64,000 nt of DNA from Ceratotherium simum simum (Eukaryota > Chordata > Mammalia > Perissodactyla > Rhinocerotidae), in contig NW_004454240.1 in the NCBI RefSeq assembly GCF_000283155.1, positions 3,200,271 through 3,264,270 on the forward strand. The letters are read 5' to 3'. This document shows positions 52,606 through 63,935 of this stretch, piece after piece. The notes below the pieces were generated by a model. That model saw only the letters and a program-made list of their open reading frames with translations. It searched no databases and was not told where the DNA came from. The position numbers and the translations under genes are program-made. Positions within the stretch are counted from its first letter, which is position 1, and each line of letters starts with the position of its first letter.

Positions 52606-53124
52606 CTTATGTACAGGGTGAAGGAGAAGATGGCTGTAGAGGCCGCAGCCCATGCCTGAGTGGATGTCCAATAGCTGGTGTTCCTTGCTGTCTCCTAACT
52701 CCTGCTCTCCCCTCCAAACCTCGGTCCAAGCTAGCATAAATCCAGTAGCCCTTCAAGCCTCACCCACCCACTCTCTGGCCTTCCAAGGGAGAGGGGGGAA
52801 GGTGGAGGAGCCTCGAGGTGGTGAGGGACCCTTCCCCTTGTCCTGAATCTCCCCAAGCCTCCTTGAACTTCTCTTCCCAAACTGCCCACTCCCAACATGC
52901 GGGTCCTGGGGAAGGGTAAGCAGAGGGGAGAGCAAAGACTACTCTGCCCCCCAAAATCATTCCTGTGAGGGCAGCTGGAGCCAGACTCTAAACTGTGGGG
53001 TCCAGTCTTTAGAGATCCCCTAAGCCCCTGATCTTATATGGAAAATTGGCAGCTTGGCAGATTACTCTGGGGAGATGGTCCAGAGTGTTTACTAGGTTCT
53101 CAGAGGAGCTTCCTGAAAGTGAAC
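52606..53124. other. non-repetitive sequence, nothing recognised
   Basis: GC-rich, no coding motif. Confidence 0.4.
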
Positions 53125-53325
53125 AAGTGCTACCAGTTATGAAGCACTCACTGTCTGCCAAGGACCAGCCTAGCTTTATAGCTCTCATCTCAACCTGTCC
53201 AACAGTCCTGGGCAGGAGGAGGGGGAGCCTAGAGCGGTCATCCAGCTGGGAATTGGTCAAGACAAGATTTGAATCCAGGCCTTCCTGACACAAAAGCCCA
53301 GGCTTTGCTGTGCTCTACTGCTTCC
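53125..53325 (-). repeat. MIR SINE, diverged
   Basis: TATGAAGCACTCACTGTCTG, CAACCTGTCCAACAGTCCTG, GATTTGAATCCAGGCCTTCC. Confidence 0.65.
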
Positions 53326-53354
53326 CAGGAGCTGCTGAGGGGGCTCAGCTCAAT

Positions 53355-53460
53355 GCATTTGTTCATTTGTTCATTCATTTATTCATCCAACCTCCAACTA
53401 TCTATTGAATACTCTCCTTTGTGCCCGGTGAACTGTGCTAGGCGTGGAAAGACCATACAT
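53355..53460 (-). repeat. L2 LINE tail
   Basis: TTGTTCATTCATTTATTCAT, CTATTGAATACTCTCCTTTG, TGCCCGGTGAACTGTGCTAG. Confidence 0.72.
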
Positions 53461-53734
53461 CCTTCTTGTATTCCTCCAAACTGCCCAGGTGGGTTTGAGG
53501 ACAAGAAGCCATCCAGGATAAGGGTGCTGTGCAGGACCCTCGAGGTGTTCAGAGCCTGAAATTACCAACAGGTCAGGACCAGTCTTGCACCAGTAGGAGT
53601 TTTTGCCCTCAAGGGGACAAACCTCAAGCTCAAAATGAGGTTAAATATCCCTTGTCCTTCCCAGAAGCACAGGAGTTCTAGTGATGCTCCCATGGCACTC
53701 CTTCAAGACCACGAGTTCTTGAAGTTAGTAGGTA

Positions 53735-53995
53735 TTTCAAGAAGCAGTATAGCATAGTGCTTAAGAGATCAAATCTGCCTGGGATCAAATTCTGGCTCTG
53801 CAATTTACCAGCTATGTGACCTTGGTAAAATGGATTCACTTCTTTGAGCCTTAGGTTCCCCATCTATAGAATGAGGATAAGAATCATGCCTACCTAAGAG
53901 GGTGTTGTGGAGATTAAATAAGTTAACGTCTGTACAAGGTTTGGAAAAGTGCACCCAACAGATGACCACTATGCTAATTGCTCCCTGCCTTCAAA
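53735..53995 (+). repeat. MIR SINE, full length
   Basis: GCAGTATAGCATAGTGCTTA with AGAGATC head (close to consensus), ACCAGCTATGTGACCTTGG, TATAGAATGAGGATAAGAAT, GAGATTAAATAAGTTAACGT. Best-preserved MIR head in the window. Confidence 0.92.
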
Positions 53996-54074
53996 CCTTG
54001 CCTCATGTAGGCCTTCCCTCAAGAGGAAATCAATACTTTAGGATCTTGACTGAGGTAGGGTCTTGACTGAGCTG

Positions 54075-54540
54075 CGCCAGTGGCCCAGCTTCTTCCACAT
54101 AGACCCCAGAGTCATCATTCTAAACACAAATCTGAGCAAGTCATTCCTCTGCTCACAACCTTGACATGGCTCCCTGCTGTCCTCAGGATAAATTCCAACT
54201 CCTCAATAGGGCCTCAGTGTATCTGCTTCCATCATCTGCCCAGATCTCATTTCTCATCTTTTACCACTTTTGCTTTTGATGCCAAGGCTTTGACCACATC
54301 AAACATCATTGTTAAAACAAGCCAACTTCTTTCACGCCTGTTTGCTCATGATGTTCCACCTCCCTGGAATACCTTTCCTCTGCTTCCATGCTTGTCAAAT
54401 TCTCACTGACCTTTCATAGGACATCCTTACTAGAGTGGAAGCTCCAGGAGGACACGGACTTCTTCTTGGTCACTGCTGTATCTCCAACACCTGCAACTGT
54501 CCCTGGTGCATAGTAGGTACTCAATAAATAGTCCCTGAAT
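54075..54540 (+). repeat. L2 LINE 3' end
   Basis: CAGAGTCATCATTCTAAACA, TGGCTCCCTGCTGTCCTCAG, TCCCTGGAATACCTTTCCTC, GTGGAAGCTCCAGGAGGACA, GTACTCAATAAATAGTCCCT. From C-terminal coding part to tail end. Confidence 0.82.
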
Positions 54541-54544
54541 GTTG

Positions 54545-54718
54545 ACTGTGTGGATGATTCAAGTTCAAATGCTACCTCCTCTGCGAAGCATCCCAGGCAA
54601 AGCCCCTTCATGCTGCCAGCATACTTTTGCACCCCTGTCAGAGTGTATGTCCCATTGTCTTGTTGTTGTTTTCTCACTTGTCTTGTCTCCCCACTGGCCT
54701 GGGTGTCTCCAGGGACCT
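54545..54718 (+). repeat. second L2 fragment
   Basis: GATTCAAGTTCAAATGCTAC, CTCCTCTGCGAAGCATCCC, TGTCCCATTGTCTTGTTG resemble an L2 segment upstream of the tail, so a separate copy placed behind the first. Confidence 0.55.
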
Positions 54719-54719
54719 C

Positions 54720-54935
54720 AGCCAAAGCATCTCAGAATCACATGCTGTACATTACACAGAGTCTGGTGCAGGTGCTCTCATTAGAATCACGTGGGGAGCT
54801 TCGACACAAGGTTCACGCCCAGGACCCAGTCCTGATCACTAAAGCAGAGTCCAGAGGGGCAGAGCCTGGGGAATGGGCATTCTCAAAGCTCTCCACATGA
54901 AGATTCTAACATGCAGCCAGGCCAGAGAACTGCTG
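54720..54935 (+). repeat. MER5-like hAT MITE remnant
   Basis: AAAGCATCTCAGAATCACAT, CATTAGAATCACGTGGGGAG, CCCAGGACCCAGTCCTGATC, GAACTGCTGG. Resembles MER5A-type elements, diverged. Confidence 0.58.
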
Positions 54936-55404
54936 GAACAGGCATTCTGAGATGGCCTCTCCATCAGATGGCTCTGACTCCAGAGCCTGTGAGCTGGCCT
55001 CTGAGGGGAATAACACTGGCTCAAAGGAAACCCAGAAATGACTTCCAAGGAAGTTGGGTCTCCTGCCTGGCTCAACCTAAGGAATAACACAGAGAAAGCC
55101 ATGATTTCCCCCCAGGGCAGGGAGAATGTGTGATACCTTTACACCGCCACCTGGCATCTCTTTTGTCCTTAGGCCCGATTTTGTCTAATTCAGCCAGACC
55201 CCTGACAGGTCATTTCCAGTTTCAGCCAGTCAGGTTGCCTTCACAGCAGGCACAGAGGGCCTGAGACTAGAGGGGAAGACTAGGCCAGCCAAACGGGCAC
55301 AGAGTCAGCTGGTGAGCCGCTGGGGTCAGCCTGGCCTGCTCACTGAGCACCACCTGGGCAGCAGCACCGGCAGCCTGATGCAGTGAAAGACCTTTGACTT
55401 AAGA
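54936..55404. other. non-repetitive sequence, nothing recognised
   Basis: No coding motif or named repeat. Confidence 0.4.
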
Positions 55405-55645
55405 ATGACAACAAACATGTGTTACACCGTGGCAGGCCCCATGTCGAGCACTTCAAGTGCATTATTGTAGTTCATCTTCTCAACAACTCCATGAGATATA
55501 TACTATCATTCCCATTTTACAAACCAGGAAACTGAGGCTCCCATGAGTTAAAGTCCTTGCTTGAGTTTACACAGCCATCAAGTGCCATCAAGTGCCAAAG
55601 CCCAGATTTGAATCCAAGCTTGAATTCTTAGTGACTAACCTAGAC
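55405..55645 (-). repeat. MIR SINE, nearly full length
   Basis: CAACAACTCCATGAGATATA, CCCATTTTACAAACCAGGAA, ACTGAGGCTCCCATGAG, GATTTGAATCCAAGCTTGAA. Contains an 11-bp tandem duplication of CCATCAAGTGC near 55575. Confidence 0.87.
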
Positions 55646-55674
55646 TAAAGTCGTGACGAAAGACCAAGGTCACA

Positions 55675-55830
55675 GCCCCTTCTCTGTCACTCTCTGTGTG
55701 ACATTGTCACTCACTTTCTGCCTCCTCCCTGGACCTTAGTTTTCTATCCGTTGGGGAGGGGGCAGTGGCTGATCGGAATGATCTCTGAGGGTTTTTCCAG
55801 CTGCAACAGATGCAGGTTCTATGAATCCCT
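55675..55830 (+). repeat. MIR3-type SINE
   Basis: CTCCCTGGACCTTAGTTTTC, GAATGATCTCTGAGGGTTTT, TCCAGCTGCAACAGATGC, TCTATGAATCCCTGA. Confidence 0.65.
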
Positions 55831-55964
55831 GACAGAGCAAAGAAACAAAATATCCTCAGCCTCCATACTCCAGGCAATAGGTTTGCTTCGGGATGTCCAA
55901 GTCAGGGCTCAGAGCAGCACCTGCCTCTTATCTCAGGTCCTGGGAGGCAGCAAGCTACAAAGAG

Positions 55965-56220
55965 CTCATCTTTATCTTCTACTGTTCAGTGCCACGTGCT
56001 ATTCTAAGCACTTCGCAAACATTTATCCATTTAGTCTTTGTGACCATCTAATGATATGGGTACCAGCATTGTCATCCCCATTTTATAGATGGGACAATGA
56101 GGCCTAGGATGGTTAGGTAACTTGCCCAAGGCTATACAACTATTAAGTGACACAGCCAGGATTCAAACCCTGGCCACCTGGGATGGGAGCTGTGTTGTTA
56201 ACCACTATACTGTGCTGTTT
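55965..56220 (-). repeat. MIR SINE, full length
   Basis: GCCACGTGCTATTCTAAGCA, CCCCATTTTATAGATGGGAC, GTAACTTGCCCAAGGCTATA, GATTCAAACCCTGGCCACCT, TTGTTAACCACTATACTGTG. Confidence 0.92.
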
Positions 56221-56929
56221 AAGCACTTTCCACGAAGGATGGATGGATAGGCAAGAGGAGGGAGAGGCCTCATTCTGTCACCTGGGGCCCCAAAAGTGAG
56301 TCAGACTTGGCTCTGGACATCTGGCCTTTCAGCCTCTCTTTTCCCAGTGTCTCCTGGAACAGAGGAAATGTTAGTCTCCTCTCCCTGGGTCCTGGGCACT
56401 TACGTGGGTACAGAATGGGGAGAAGAGGCCCCCAGGAAGGGCAGAAGCTGATGGTGAGGCTCAAGGCCACTTAGGCTGGGCCAACAGGAGGGCCTGAGTG
56501 TGGGCAAGCCCTGGCATCCTGGTGCCTAATCACCAGGGTGGCACTTGACTAGGGTAGCTCCTGCCTTGGTGGCTGCCCAGCATGCTCATTCAGAGTCTCT
56601 ACCACTAGGTGTAGGACTCAGCAAAGGAGCAGGGCCAAGCCTTTCTCTCAGCAGTGACTGAAGGAGAAGGAAGAAGAGAGAAAAACTACCCGACTCAGCT
56701 GGGTCCAGGCCAAGGGCCACCAGCCAGCGGATTCTGGCTCTTTAAAGTGACTTGAAGTGGATAGGAGCCTTGCCTGCCCTTCCCATCCCCACCCCCCTTC
56801 ACCTGCAGGAGAGGAGGCAGGCCAGGTACTTAAGGGCTCCCCCTACCCAGACCTGACCCCTAGGCTAGGTCAGGAACCTCTGTCGTACACCCTCTTAGCA
56901 GCCCACACGTCCGTTTCAGAGTACTCATG
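56221..56929. other. non-repetitive sequence, nothing recognised
   Basis: GC-rich, no coding motif. Confidence 0.4.
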
Positions 56930-57112
56930 TCACCCATAATTAAATCATTATTTGGTGCTAGTCATTGAGTGCCTGTCCCCCGGATAGATTAAATCCTCCA
57001 TGGGAGCAGGAATGGTGTTTCTCCTCTGCCACTGTGTCCCCAGGACACAACACTGTGCTTGGCATATGGTATGTGTCCAAAAAATACATTGAAGGGAAAG
57101 GATGAATGAGTG
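56930..57112 (+). repeat. L2 LINE tail
   Basis: GGATAGATTAAATCCTCCAT, GGGAGCAGGAATGGTG, CACTGTGTCCCCAGGACACA, GTGCTTGGCATATGGTATGT, GGATGAATGAG. Confidence 0.78.
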
Positions 57113-57844
57113 CCTCTCGGCCCATTGGAATGGGGGTGCGTAGTACCTACCTCTCAGGTTTGAAGGAGACAGTCCCCACATTGGGCCCTACAGCCGAGGT
57201 GGAAGGCACAGCCTACCTGTGCTCTCCTAGCACCAGGGTTTCAGGCCGCAGGTCTGGGCCCCAGGCCCCACCTCAGGGGCTCAGTGAGCTTGTACCTCCT
57301 CCTTTCCTCCCCTGTCCTTCCCGTCTCCTCCTTATCCCTTCTTTCTGTCCTCCCCCGTCTACCAGAGGACAGGCTGATTGGCGTCAGCAAGAGAAAAGGC
57401 GTGCCTGCAGGGCTGAGCTAATACCTGTTGCGGGAAAGGCAGGCACCTGTGGGGCTGCCCGGGTCGCCCACCAAGCCCAGCCGGCCAGCCACTGTGTGTC
57501 CTGGGGCCTGTCCCAGAAGGGGCAGAGAAGTGGGCCCTCGTGCCTTACCATGAGCTGTTGGCAGACAAAGCTCTCAGGGGTTTTGGAAGCCTAGGAGGAG
57601 GAAGGCTCATTGCTGTCTAAAGAGCCATATTATCCAAGAGTAGGGAATGGTATAGGGATGTGTGCCTGATAGCTTGTGAAGCAGAAAGGAAAGAAAGCAC
57701 AAACAGTGACGCTCTAGTTCATAAGCTGGGTGCTGCTATCACAAATGTTCATTTATCACTGTCCCTTAAACTGGGCATGAATAGTGTATATATTCTTTCG
57801 TCCGTATATTTTATAATTTTAAGAACATTAAAGCAGTCTAATAT
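57113..57844. other. non-repetitive sequence, nothing recognised
   Basis: 57300-57360 is pyrimidine-rich, 57770-57840 AT-rich. No coding motif. Confidence 0.4.
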
Positions 57845-58105
57845 TGTTATTAAACACATAGATTCCAGAAGTCATGTCTGTCTGGGTTCATTTTCCAGCT
57901 CTATCACTTACTAGATGCATGAACTTAGGTTGGATATTCAACTTCCTTTTACCCCAGTTTCCTCAAAAGGAAAATGGCATTAACAATAGTATCTACCTTT
58001 AAGGACTGTTGGGAAGAATATCCTGTTAATGCATGTGAAGTGCAAAGAACAGGGCCTGGCCCAGAGTAGGCATACAATTAAGCATTAGCTATTGTTCTTA
58101 TCCAT
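57845..58105 (+). repeat. MIR SINE, nearly full length
   Basis: ATAGATTCCAGAAGTCATGT, TGTCTGGGTTCATTTTCCAG, CCCCAGTTTCCTCAAAAGGA, GGGCCTGGCCCAGAGTAGGC, TTAGCTATTGTTCT. Confidence 0.85.
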
Positions 58106-58124
58106 GTTCTCAAGTATATTAAAA

Positions 58125-58330
58125 TGTATATGTGTAGGTATCAGTATAGCTACACAGGGCTCTAGAGCGAGGCAGAGGAAAATGACAGCGGGGAATAAAC
58201 CCAAATGTGAACAGGGATTATATCTGGGTAGCAGGTGGTGGAGAGTATATGTCTATCTTCCTCATATTCTTCTGTATCTCCCGAATTTCTTATAATGAGC
58301 TTGACTAACTTGCAAACCAAAAAATTTCTC
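58125..58330 (+). repeat. LINE-1-type 3' end, weak
   Basis: GTGAACAGGGATTATATCTG, GGTAGCAGGTGG and TTTCTTATAATGAGCTTGAC resemble the closing part of old L1 copies. Confidence 0.5.
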
Positions 58331-59154
58331 AACAATTTTAAATGTGCACAGCAGCTCCATCAATACTAAGTCATCAAAACGTCAAAGCAAAAGCAAACAC
58401 ATTGAGATGGGGTCACGGGAGCTGCCACTGGGCCCCAGCCCCCAAACGTGTCTGCCCAGGGGAGGCCCCAGGGGTGCAGGGTATCGTGAAGAGACCCCTC
58501 TGCTCTGCCACCTCAGCCTCCCCCTAGTCTGAGGACACCCCCACCATCTCTCTGCTCCCCTGGGGGTGCTCCACCCTCCATCATGCCACAGTGTCCTTTG
58601 TGCCCTGGCAAGGAGGCTGGTGGGGAGGGCTGAGCTCTGGAGGGCCTCTAGGAAGCCAATGCACATTCATTCCTTCCTCCTCTCCTATCAGGTCATAGGC
58701 AATGGCATTAGTACCACTTCAGTGAAGCCTGAGTCACATCTGAGCTGCCGCCTTCTAGCTCGTTGGTGGAGGACAGTGGCAGCCCCACTTGTACCCAGAG
58801 TAGCAGAGGGGGTGGGGAGGAGGAAGCACATATGGGGGAGCCAGGCCTGAGGGCATGCCCAGGCTGACTGCTGGGAGGCGGCTGAGGAGACTAGCAGGAG
58901 GGAAAGCAGAGACGGCTTTCTGCCCAGCTCATGAATTGGAGCTGGGAAGCAAGGCAGACTGGGATCTGGGCTGGATCAGGGCCAGGGCCCCAGGACAGAA
59001 ATAGGCCAGGCCACTGTGTTTCCAGATAAGTGCCTGCCTGGCTGGGCCACTCAGAAGCAAGGAGCCATGTGGACTCCGGAGGGCAGGAAGACGAGGCAGA
59101 CAGAGCCACGGCCCCACTGCTCTCACTCTCTGCCCCCTCATTTGGCTTTATATT
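58331..59154. other. non-repetitive sequence, nothing recognised
   Basis: GC-rich, no coding motif. Confidence 0.4.
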
Positions 59155-59342
59155 TACAGGACCCATCAGTGTTTGCTGTTATATGAGCTATTGTTGTTTA
59201 CTGACTGCCCCGCCTCTAGAAAGGATGCTCCTCAAAGGCAGAGACTCTGTCTCCTCTGTTCACCAGAGCAGCCTAAGGCCCCAGAACAGTGTTTGGTGCA
59301 TGGTAGGTGTTGATAAATCTTTTTTGAATGAACAAGTGAATG
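59155..59342 (+). repeat. L2 LINE tail
   Basis: GATGCTCCTCAAAGGCAGAG, ACTCTGTCTCCTCTGTTCAC, TTTGGTGCATGGTAGGTGTT, TTTTTTGAATGAACAAGTGA. Confidence 0.8.
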
Positions 59343-59404
59343 ACTTCTCCTCCCATCCCCCATGCCCCTGACCTTGGGTTTACAAGGTGGGTAGTGCAGG
59401 GATG

Positions 59405-59520
59405 CACTAGAGATTTACCCTCATTTTGGTCGGTGAGAAAGTAGAGGCTCAGAGAAGTTCAAAGACTTGCTTAATGTCACACAGCTAGGAGTTGGCAGAT
59501 CTTAAGTTTAAACCCGGGGA
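59405..59520 (-). repeat. MIR SINE fragment
   Basis: AGTAGAGGCTCAGAGAAGTT, CAAAGACTTGCTTAATGTCA, CACAGCTAGGAGTTGGCAG. Confidence 0.8.
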
Positions 59521-61390
59521 TGATAAACTGGAATGTTCTTTTTTCAGTATTATGCTGCCCCTGAAAGAAATAAAGTGGGTTGGTTGTCTGGCAGGTGCTG
59601 CCCAGGCACCCCTGTGGGCACAGGGCCTACAGAGATGAGGTGCAGTCCTTGAGAAAGCCATGCCGAGAGAGCCCTGGGGGCGTTTGGGGGGTTCTTTCTG
59701 CTGCTGGAAATGCTTATTTAGGAACAGACTTTGGTCAGTTGGGGCTTCTAGGAGCCCTGGCTCTGCTGAGGGAGATCCAGCCATTCCTACTGACTGGGCC
59801 TCTGTATTCCAAGGTATGAAATGGGGAGAGAGCATGGGAATAGTTTTCTTCTTAGGCTGGGTGACCAGACTGCTTGGGGCCTCCTTTGGGCCTAGGTTAC
59901 AGCTCAAATTGGGGAAAGGGTGCCAACCAAGGTCCTGACTGTGGGCTGGGCTGGGGCAGAAATCGTGGAGAGAGGCTGGCATGGATTACTGCCAGGCCCC
60001 TCTGCACCCACTGGGACCTGTCTCCCTTCTATGCCACCCAAGAGCAACCCAACCACCAGGGAGGGTCATCATACCAGCCTCTACAGGGCAGAGGGCATAA
60101 GATGGGGAGAGGAGAGACACCTGTCCCTTTTCCCATGCCACCAAAAATGTCCTGGTCTGTCTGCCCTCCAGGCAGTGAGTAAATGGGCCTTGGACCTCTC
60201 TTTTCATCCCACAAACCCCAGGCAGAGACATTGTGGCTGAGATGGAGAATCCTTTCTTCCAGGTCTGAAGCAGCTGCTCCACCCCACCAGGTCAAGTATC
60301 ATCTCCAGGCCCTCTGAGAGCAGAGCCTGTCACCTTCTTTTCTCACCCCAGTGGAAAGCCCATGGCTCTCTGGGAATGTACTACCGCTAGGGTGCAGGTT
60401 ACACACGCATACACACACACACGCGTGCATACACACACCCTTTAGCCTGGAGCCTGGAAGCTCAATTCTCTAAGCCCCATGGAGCTTTGGGGTCCCATCA
60501 CCTTAGACAGCTGGCATAAGGCAGGGCTGCTGGCTGGTGGCTGAGTGGGCATTGCCCTTGCTTTGCAAGGCCCAGAGGAGAAGGTGCAGACCATAAGGGC
60601 TCCAAGGTTGTGGGTTGAAATGTGGGAAGTGTGATGGCTGGGAGGGAGGTACCCTCAGACTGGCCCTTGTTTGATCCAGGCCTGCAAAGGAGAACTAAAT
60701 CTCACTCAGACTAGCCTGAGGAGGCAGGGCTTGGATGGCAGGAAGAGGCTTTCCTTGGGGCCCTCAGGCCCTCTCCCTGGGCTTAGGTAGGCAGCAGCCA
60801 TGGAGCCTTTGAAATCTTGGCCAGTAGCCTGGCTTTCTGGGGCCCACCTGGGTCCGAAGAGGGAGATTGAAACTTGGGGCCAATGGACAAGTGGTGAGCA
60901 GAGGAAGTGGCATGTCAGGATGGTGCAGACCTCAGATGAGAGTGAAGACAGAGCAGAGGATGAGGGATGCAGGTGTACAAATGAGTCCAGGAGGAGTGGG
61001 GGGAAGGGTGGCCAACTGCACCTGGAGGAGACAATGGGTTTCTGGCGGGCCCCACGAGGGCCTTGGGCCCTTTACCTGTGGCTTCTCAGCCCGGCCAGTG
61101 GGCCAGGCATGCTGGGCTGTCGAGACCCTGGGGAAACTGAGAGCCCAAGGAGAAAGGCAAAGGGCCAAAGCAGGGCTTGGAGTCCTCCCTCCCAGCTGGG
61201 GACTAGCTCTGGTGCCCTGCTGGCATCCCAGCAGTGTTTGGGGACAAAGTTTCTCAACTAATGTGCCAAATGGGTTACAGACCTGATGAGCTAGTCAACA
61301 TCTCAGCCCTCAGGGAGGCCCAGTGAGGCCTGAGGTGGCCGAAGCCCCCCTTACCAGTTTACCACACAAATAGTACTTGCCTTATGCTGC
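59521..61390. other. non-repetitive sequence with a short (AC)n run
   Basis: (AC)n at about 60403-60438 broken by GCGTGCAT. Otherwise GC-rich with overlapping frames on both strands and no recognised motif. Confidence 0.4.
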
Positions 61391-61394
61391 TGTT

Positions 61395-61690
61395 CTCGTG
61401 TCTGTCCCGGTCTCCCTCGCTCCTGGTCTTTGTTTTTGTCTCCACTTTTCTGTCTCTCTGCCTCTAGGCCTTTCCCTGGCCTATCTCTCCACATCTCACT
61501 GTCCCTCTGATTCTTAGTCTCTCTCTAGTCTCTCTCTGTCTCTGTCTTTTGGTACGTTTTTCTGCCTCTATGGCTTGCTCTCGCTGCTTCTCACTGTCTC
61601 CCTGGCTCTGGTCTGTTTCTACTTTTCTCTGCCTCCTGTTTTCTCTCCATCTCTCTCTGGGTCTTTCTGCCTCTTACAGCCTCTCTGGCA
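61395..61690 (-). repeat. polypyrimidine (TCTC/TCTG) tract
   Basis: About 300 bp of CTCTCTGTCTC words, nearly free of A. It is the strand-reversed counterpart of the polypurine tract at 22 kb. Confidence 0.82.
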
Positions 61691-62130
61691 CTGATTCTGT
61701 GTGTGGGAGACCTGCTCTGCTCTGTACCTGGGCCTGGTTGCAGCTCTTGATATGTCCTGGACAGCAACTCCCACTCCCCTGTCACTGGATAAAATGGAAG
61801 CTCCAATGGCAGTGCTCCATGGCTCAACAGGGTCCCTCAGGCCTGCCTGGGATCCTGGGGCTGGGGCAGTGCCAGCCACGCTAGTAGGGGCAGGGAAGGA
61901 GCAACAGACATGGGGAGGCACAACCCCCATGGCAGATCACCCCACAATTTCCCCCAAGGCTTCCCTGGGCCACCTCCTTCAGTCTAGCTCACTCATAAGC
62001 TGTTCAGGTTGCAGCTGGAGACCCTGCCTCATGGCCAGGCCTGTGCAGGGCAAGGAAACTGCCAGTCAGAGTAACAAGGCCCAACTGTCAGGGAGGTCCC
62101 CTGCTGAGGCCATGACAGGACCCTCAGGCA
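61691..62130. other. non-repetitive sequence, nothing recognised
   Basis: GC-rich, no coding motif. Confidence 0.4.
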
Positions 62131-62134
62131 GTGT

Positions 62135-62330
62135 GACACAAACCAGGCATCTGAGTTCTGGATCTTAGCTCTACTACCTACTGACTATGTGACCTTGAGC
62201 TAGCAAAGGTGCCCCTCTGAGCGCTGGTTTCAGGCACCCTAAGGCCTAATTTGAAGGGTGGTTCTGAGGATGAAGGAGGATGAAGTTTGGGAAGGGGCAA
62301 GCACTGTGCTTGGCACCAGGAGGGGCTGGA
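62135..62330 (+). repeat. MIR SINE, diverged
   Basis: GGCATCTGAGTTCTGGATCT, CTGACTATGTGACCTTGAGC, AAGCACTGTGCTTGGCACCA. Confidence 0.7.
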
Positions 62331-62794
62331 TGAGTGGGACACTCTTCTCTTCCCCTTCCCTTCCTTTACCTTCCCCTTTTTGGGGTGATGATATTAGGAT
62401 TAGCATGAAGACTTCTGGGCATCCTTGGACAAGTTAGCAAAGCTCTCTTGGCCTTGGCTTCACCCCAGATTCCTCCAGGAGGGTCAGCAGGAAGTGGGTG
62501 GTGGCTGCAGCGGCGGAGGTGGTGGTGGCTGGGCTAGGGGCCAGGGCCCCACCAAGGTCAAGCTAGATGGGCAGCTGGAGTGGTGGTGGGAGCAGTCCTG
62601 CCTCTGAGAATGTGTGTTCTTTCCCTCAAGAGGCTTTGAGTCACACACAAACAGTTCTGCAGCTCTGCCTCCTCATCCCGCAGCCACAGACACACTTGGA
62701 ATTTCCAAAGTTTGATTTGTGCTATTTTTCATAACTGTGAGTTTCAGCAACGCTCACTGCCACAGCCAGCCTGGGAAGGGCAATTTCTCTCTCA
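62331..62794. other. non-repetitive sequence, nothing recognised
   Basis: A GGTGGTGG-type purine/T patch near 62490-62530. No coding motif. Confidence 0.4.
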
Positions 62795-62970
62795 CAGAAT
62801 TTGAGAGTTGGTACTGGCGGGACCTTGGAAGGTGCCTAGGCCAGTCCTACCCCTGTCCCGCCACAGCCGGACATGTGGGACTTAGAGGCCTGAAGAGAGG
62901 GAGTGGCGGTCATGGGATCCGCGGCAAGTCAGTGACAGCGCTGGGCCTAGAATCCAGGCCTCTTGACTCT
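62795..62970 (-). repeat. MIR3-type SINE
   Basis: CACAGAATTTGAGAGTTGGT, GGGACCTTGGAAGGTGCCTA, GGCCAGTCCTACCCCTG, then GGGCCTAGAATCCAGGCCTC. Confidence 0.65.
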
Positions 62971-63785
62971 CACCGTCTCCCTCATTCATTTGCTGGCTTG
63001 CTTTCTCTCTCTTCTCTCACCCCTTGTCTGTCTGCCCCGTCTTTCCCTCTCTGTCCTTCACTATGTAATGCATTCTTCATTCCCCAACAGGAGTCTGAGC
63101 AGTGGAGACTCCCAACTAATTGGAGCTTCTTTCAGCAGCTCTGGCCCGCCCTGCCCACGACGAGCAGCATGCTGGCTGAACCTGTGTGTGGGGGCTCCAT
63201 CTTCTGTGGAGTAGCCTCCTTCTCACCCCCTCAACCAGGCGGTGTCAGTGTCAGAGCAGTCCACCAGGCAGGCAGCCCCAGCCCCACAGGGCGCTGGGGT
63301 CTTCCCAAGATAGGGCATCAGCAGATCCTCTGCCCATCTGCCCATCTGCTTCTCCAAGCCAAGCCCAGGGCAGAATGAGAGCTGACGCTCTCTCTGTGGA
63401 GGGGGTGGGGTTTGCAGACGCCCCTTACCCAGGGAAATCCTGTCCAGATTAGAGATATGAATTCATACAGTCAGGGCCTGGCTCCTGAGCACACTCCCCA
63501 GCCTCTGCCCCCAACCTGAGCAGGCTGGAGGATGGGCAGACTGGGGAGCTGCTCTCAGAAGTCCTGCCATAGCTCTAAGTGGCAAGGTCAGTGGGTGGGA
63601 CAAAAGTCCATCTGTCTCCTCCTAAGAAGCCAGGTGGGAGCTCCCGCCTGGAGTCACACAGGTGGCATCTACAGCACATGGCTAGATATTCTGATGTCAA
63701 CTTGACACAGACACCTTGTACCAGAGAAGATGGGCAAGGATTTGCCATCAGACATCCCGAGGGAGAGCCCTGCAGGGGGGCAATG
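62971..63785. other. non-repetitive sequence with an acceptor-like site
   Basis: A long pyrimidine stretch (62995-63060) then CATTCCCCAACAG (ending 63091) looks like a splice acceptor, but no matching donor is convincing. The 219-codon frame across it starts at GTG and includes the MIR3 copy. Confidence 0.35.
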
Positions 63786-63787
63786 GA

Positions 63788-63935
63788 GCAAAACATGAGC
63801 CTTGGAGTAGATAGATCTCAATTTAAATCCAGGTTTGGATGTCTTTGTTGGGTGACCTTGGCCAAGTTATTTAACGTCTCTAAGCTTCTGTTTCCCCATC
63901 TGTAAAATGACCACTCCCTCACTGTTCAAGGTTCC
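63788..63935 (+). repeat. MIR SINE
   Basis: GAGCCTTGGAGTAGATAGAT, GGGTGACCTTGGCCAAGTTA, TTTCCCCATCTGTAAAATGA. Confidence 0.83.

Noticed and set aside
62719..63378. Longest open frame of the window (219 codons, +)
   Set aside because: Starts at GTG, runs through a MIR3 copy and a pyrimidine tract, has no recognisable domain, and is open mainly because of base composition.
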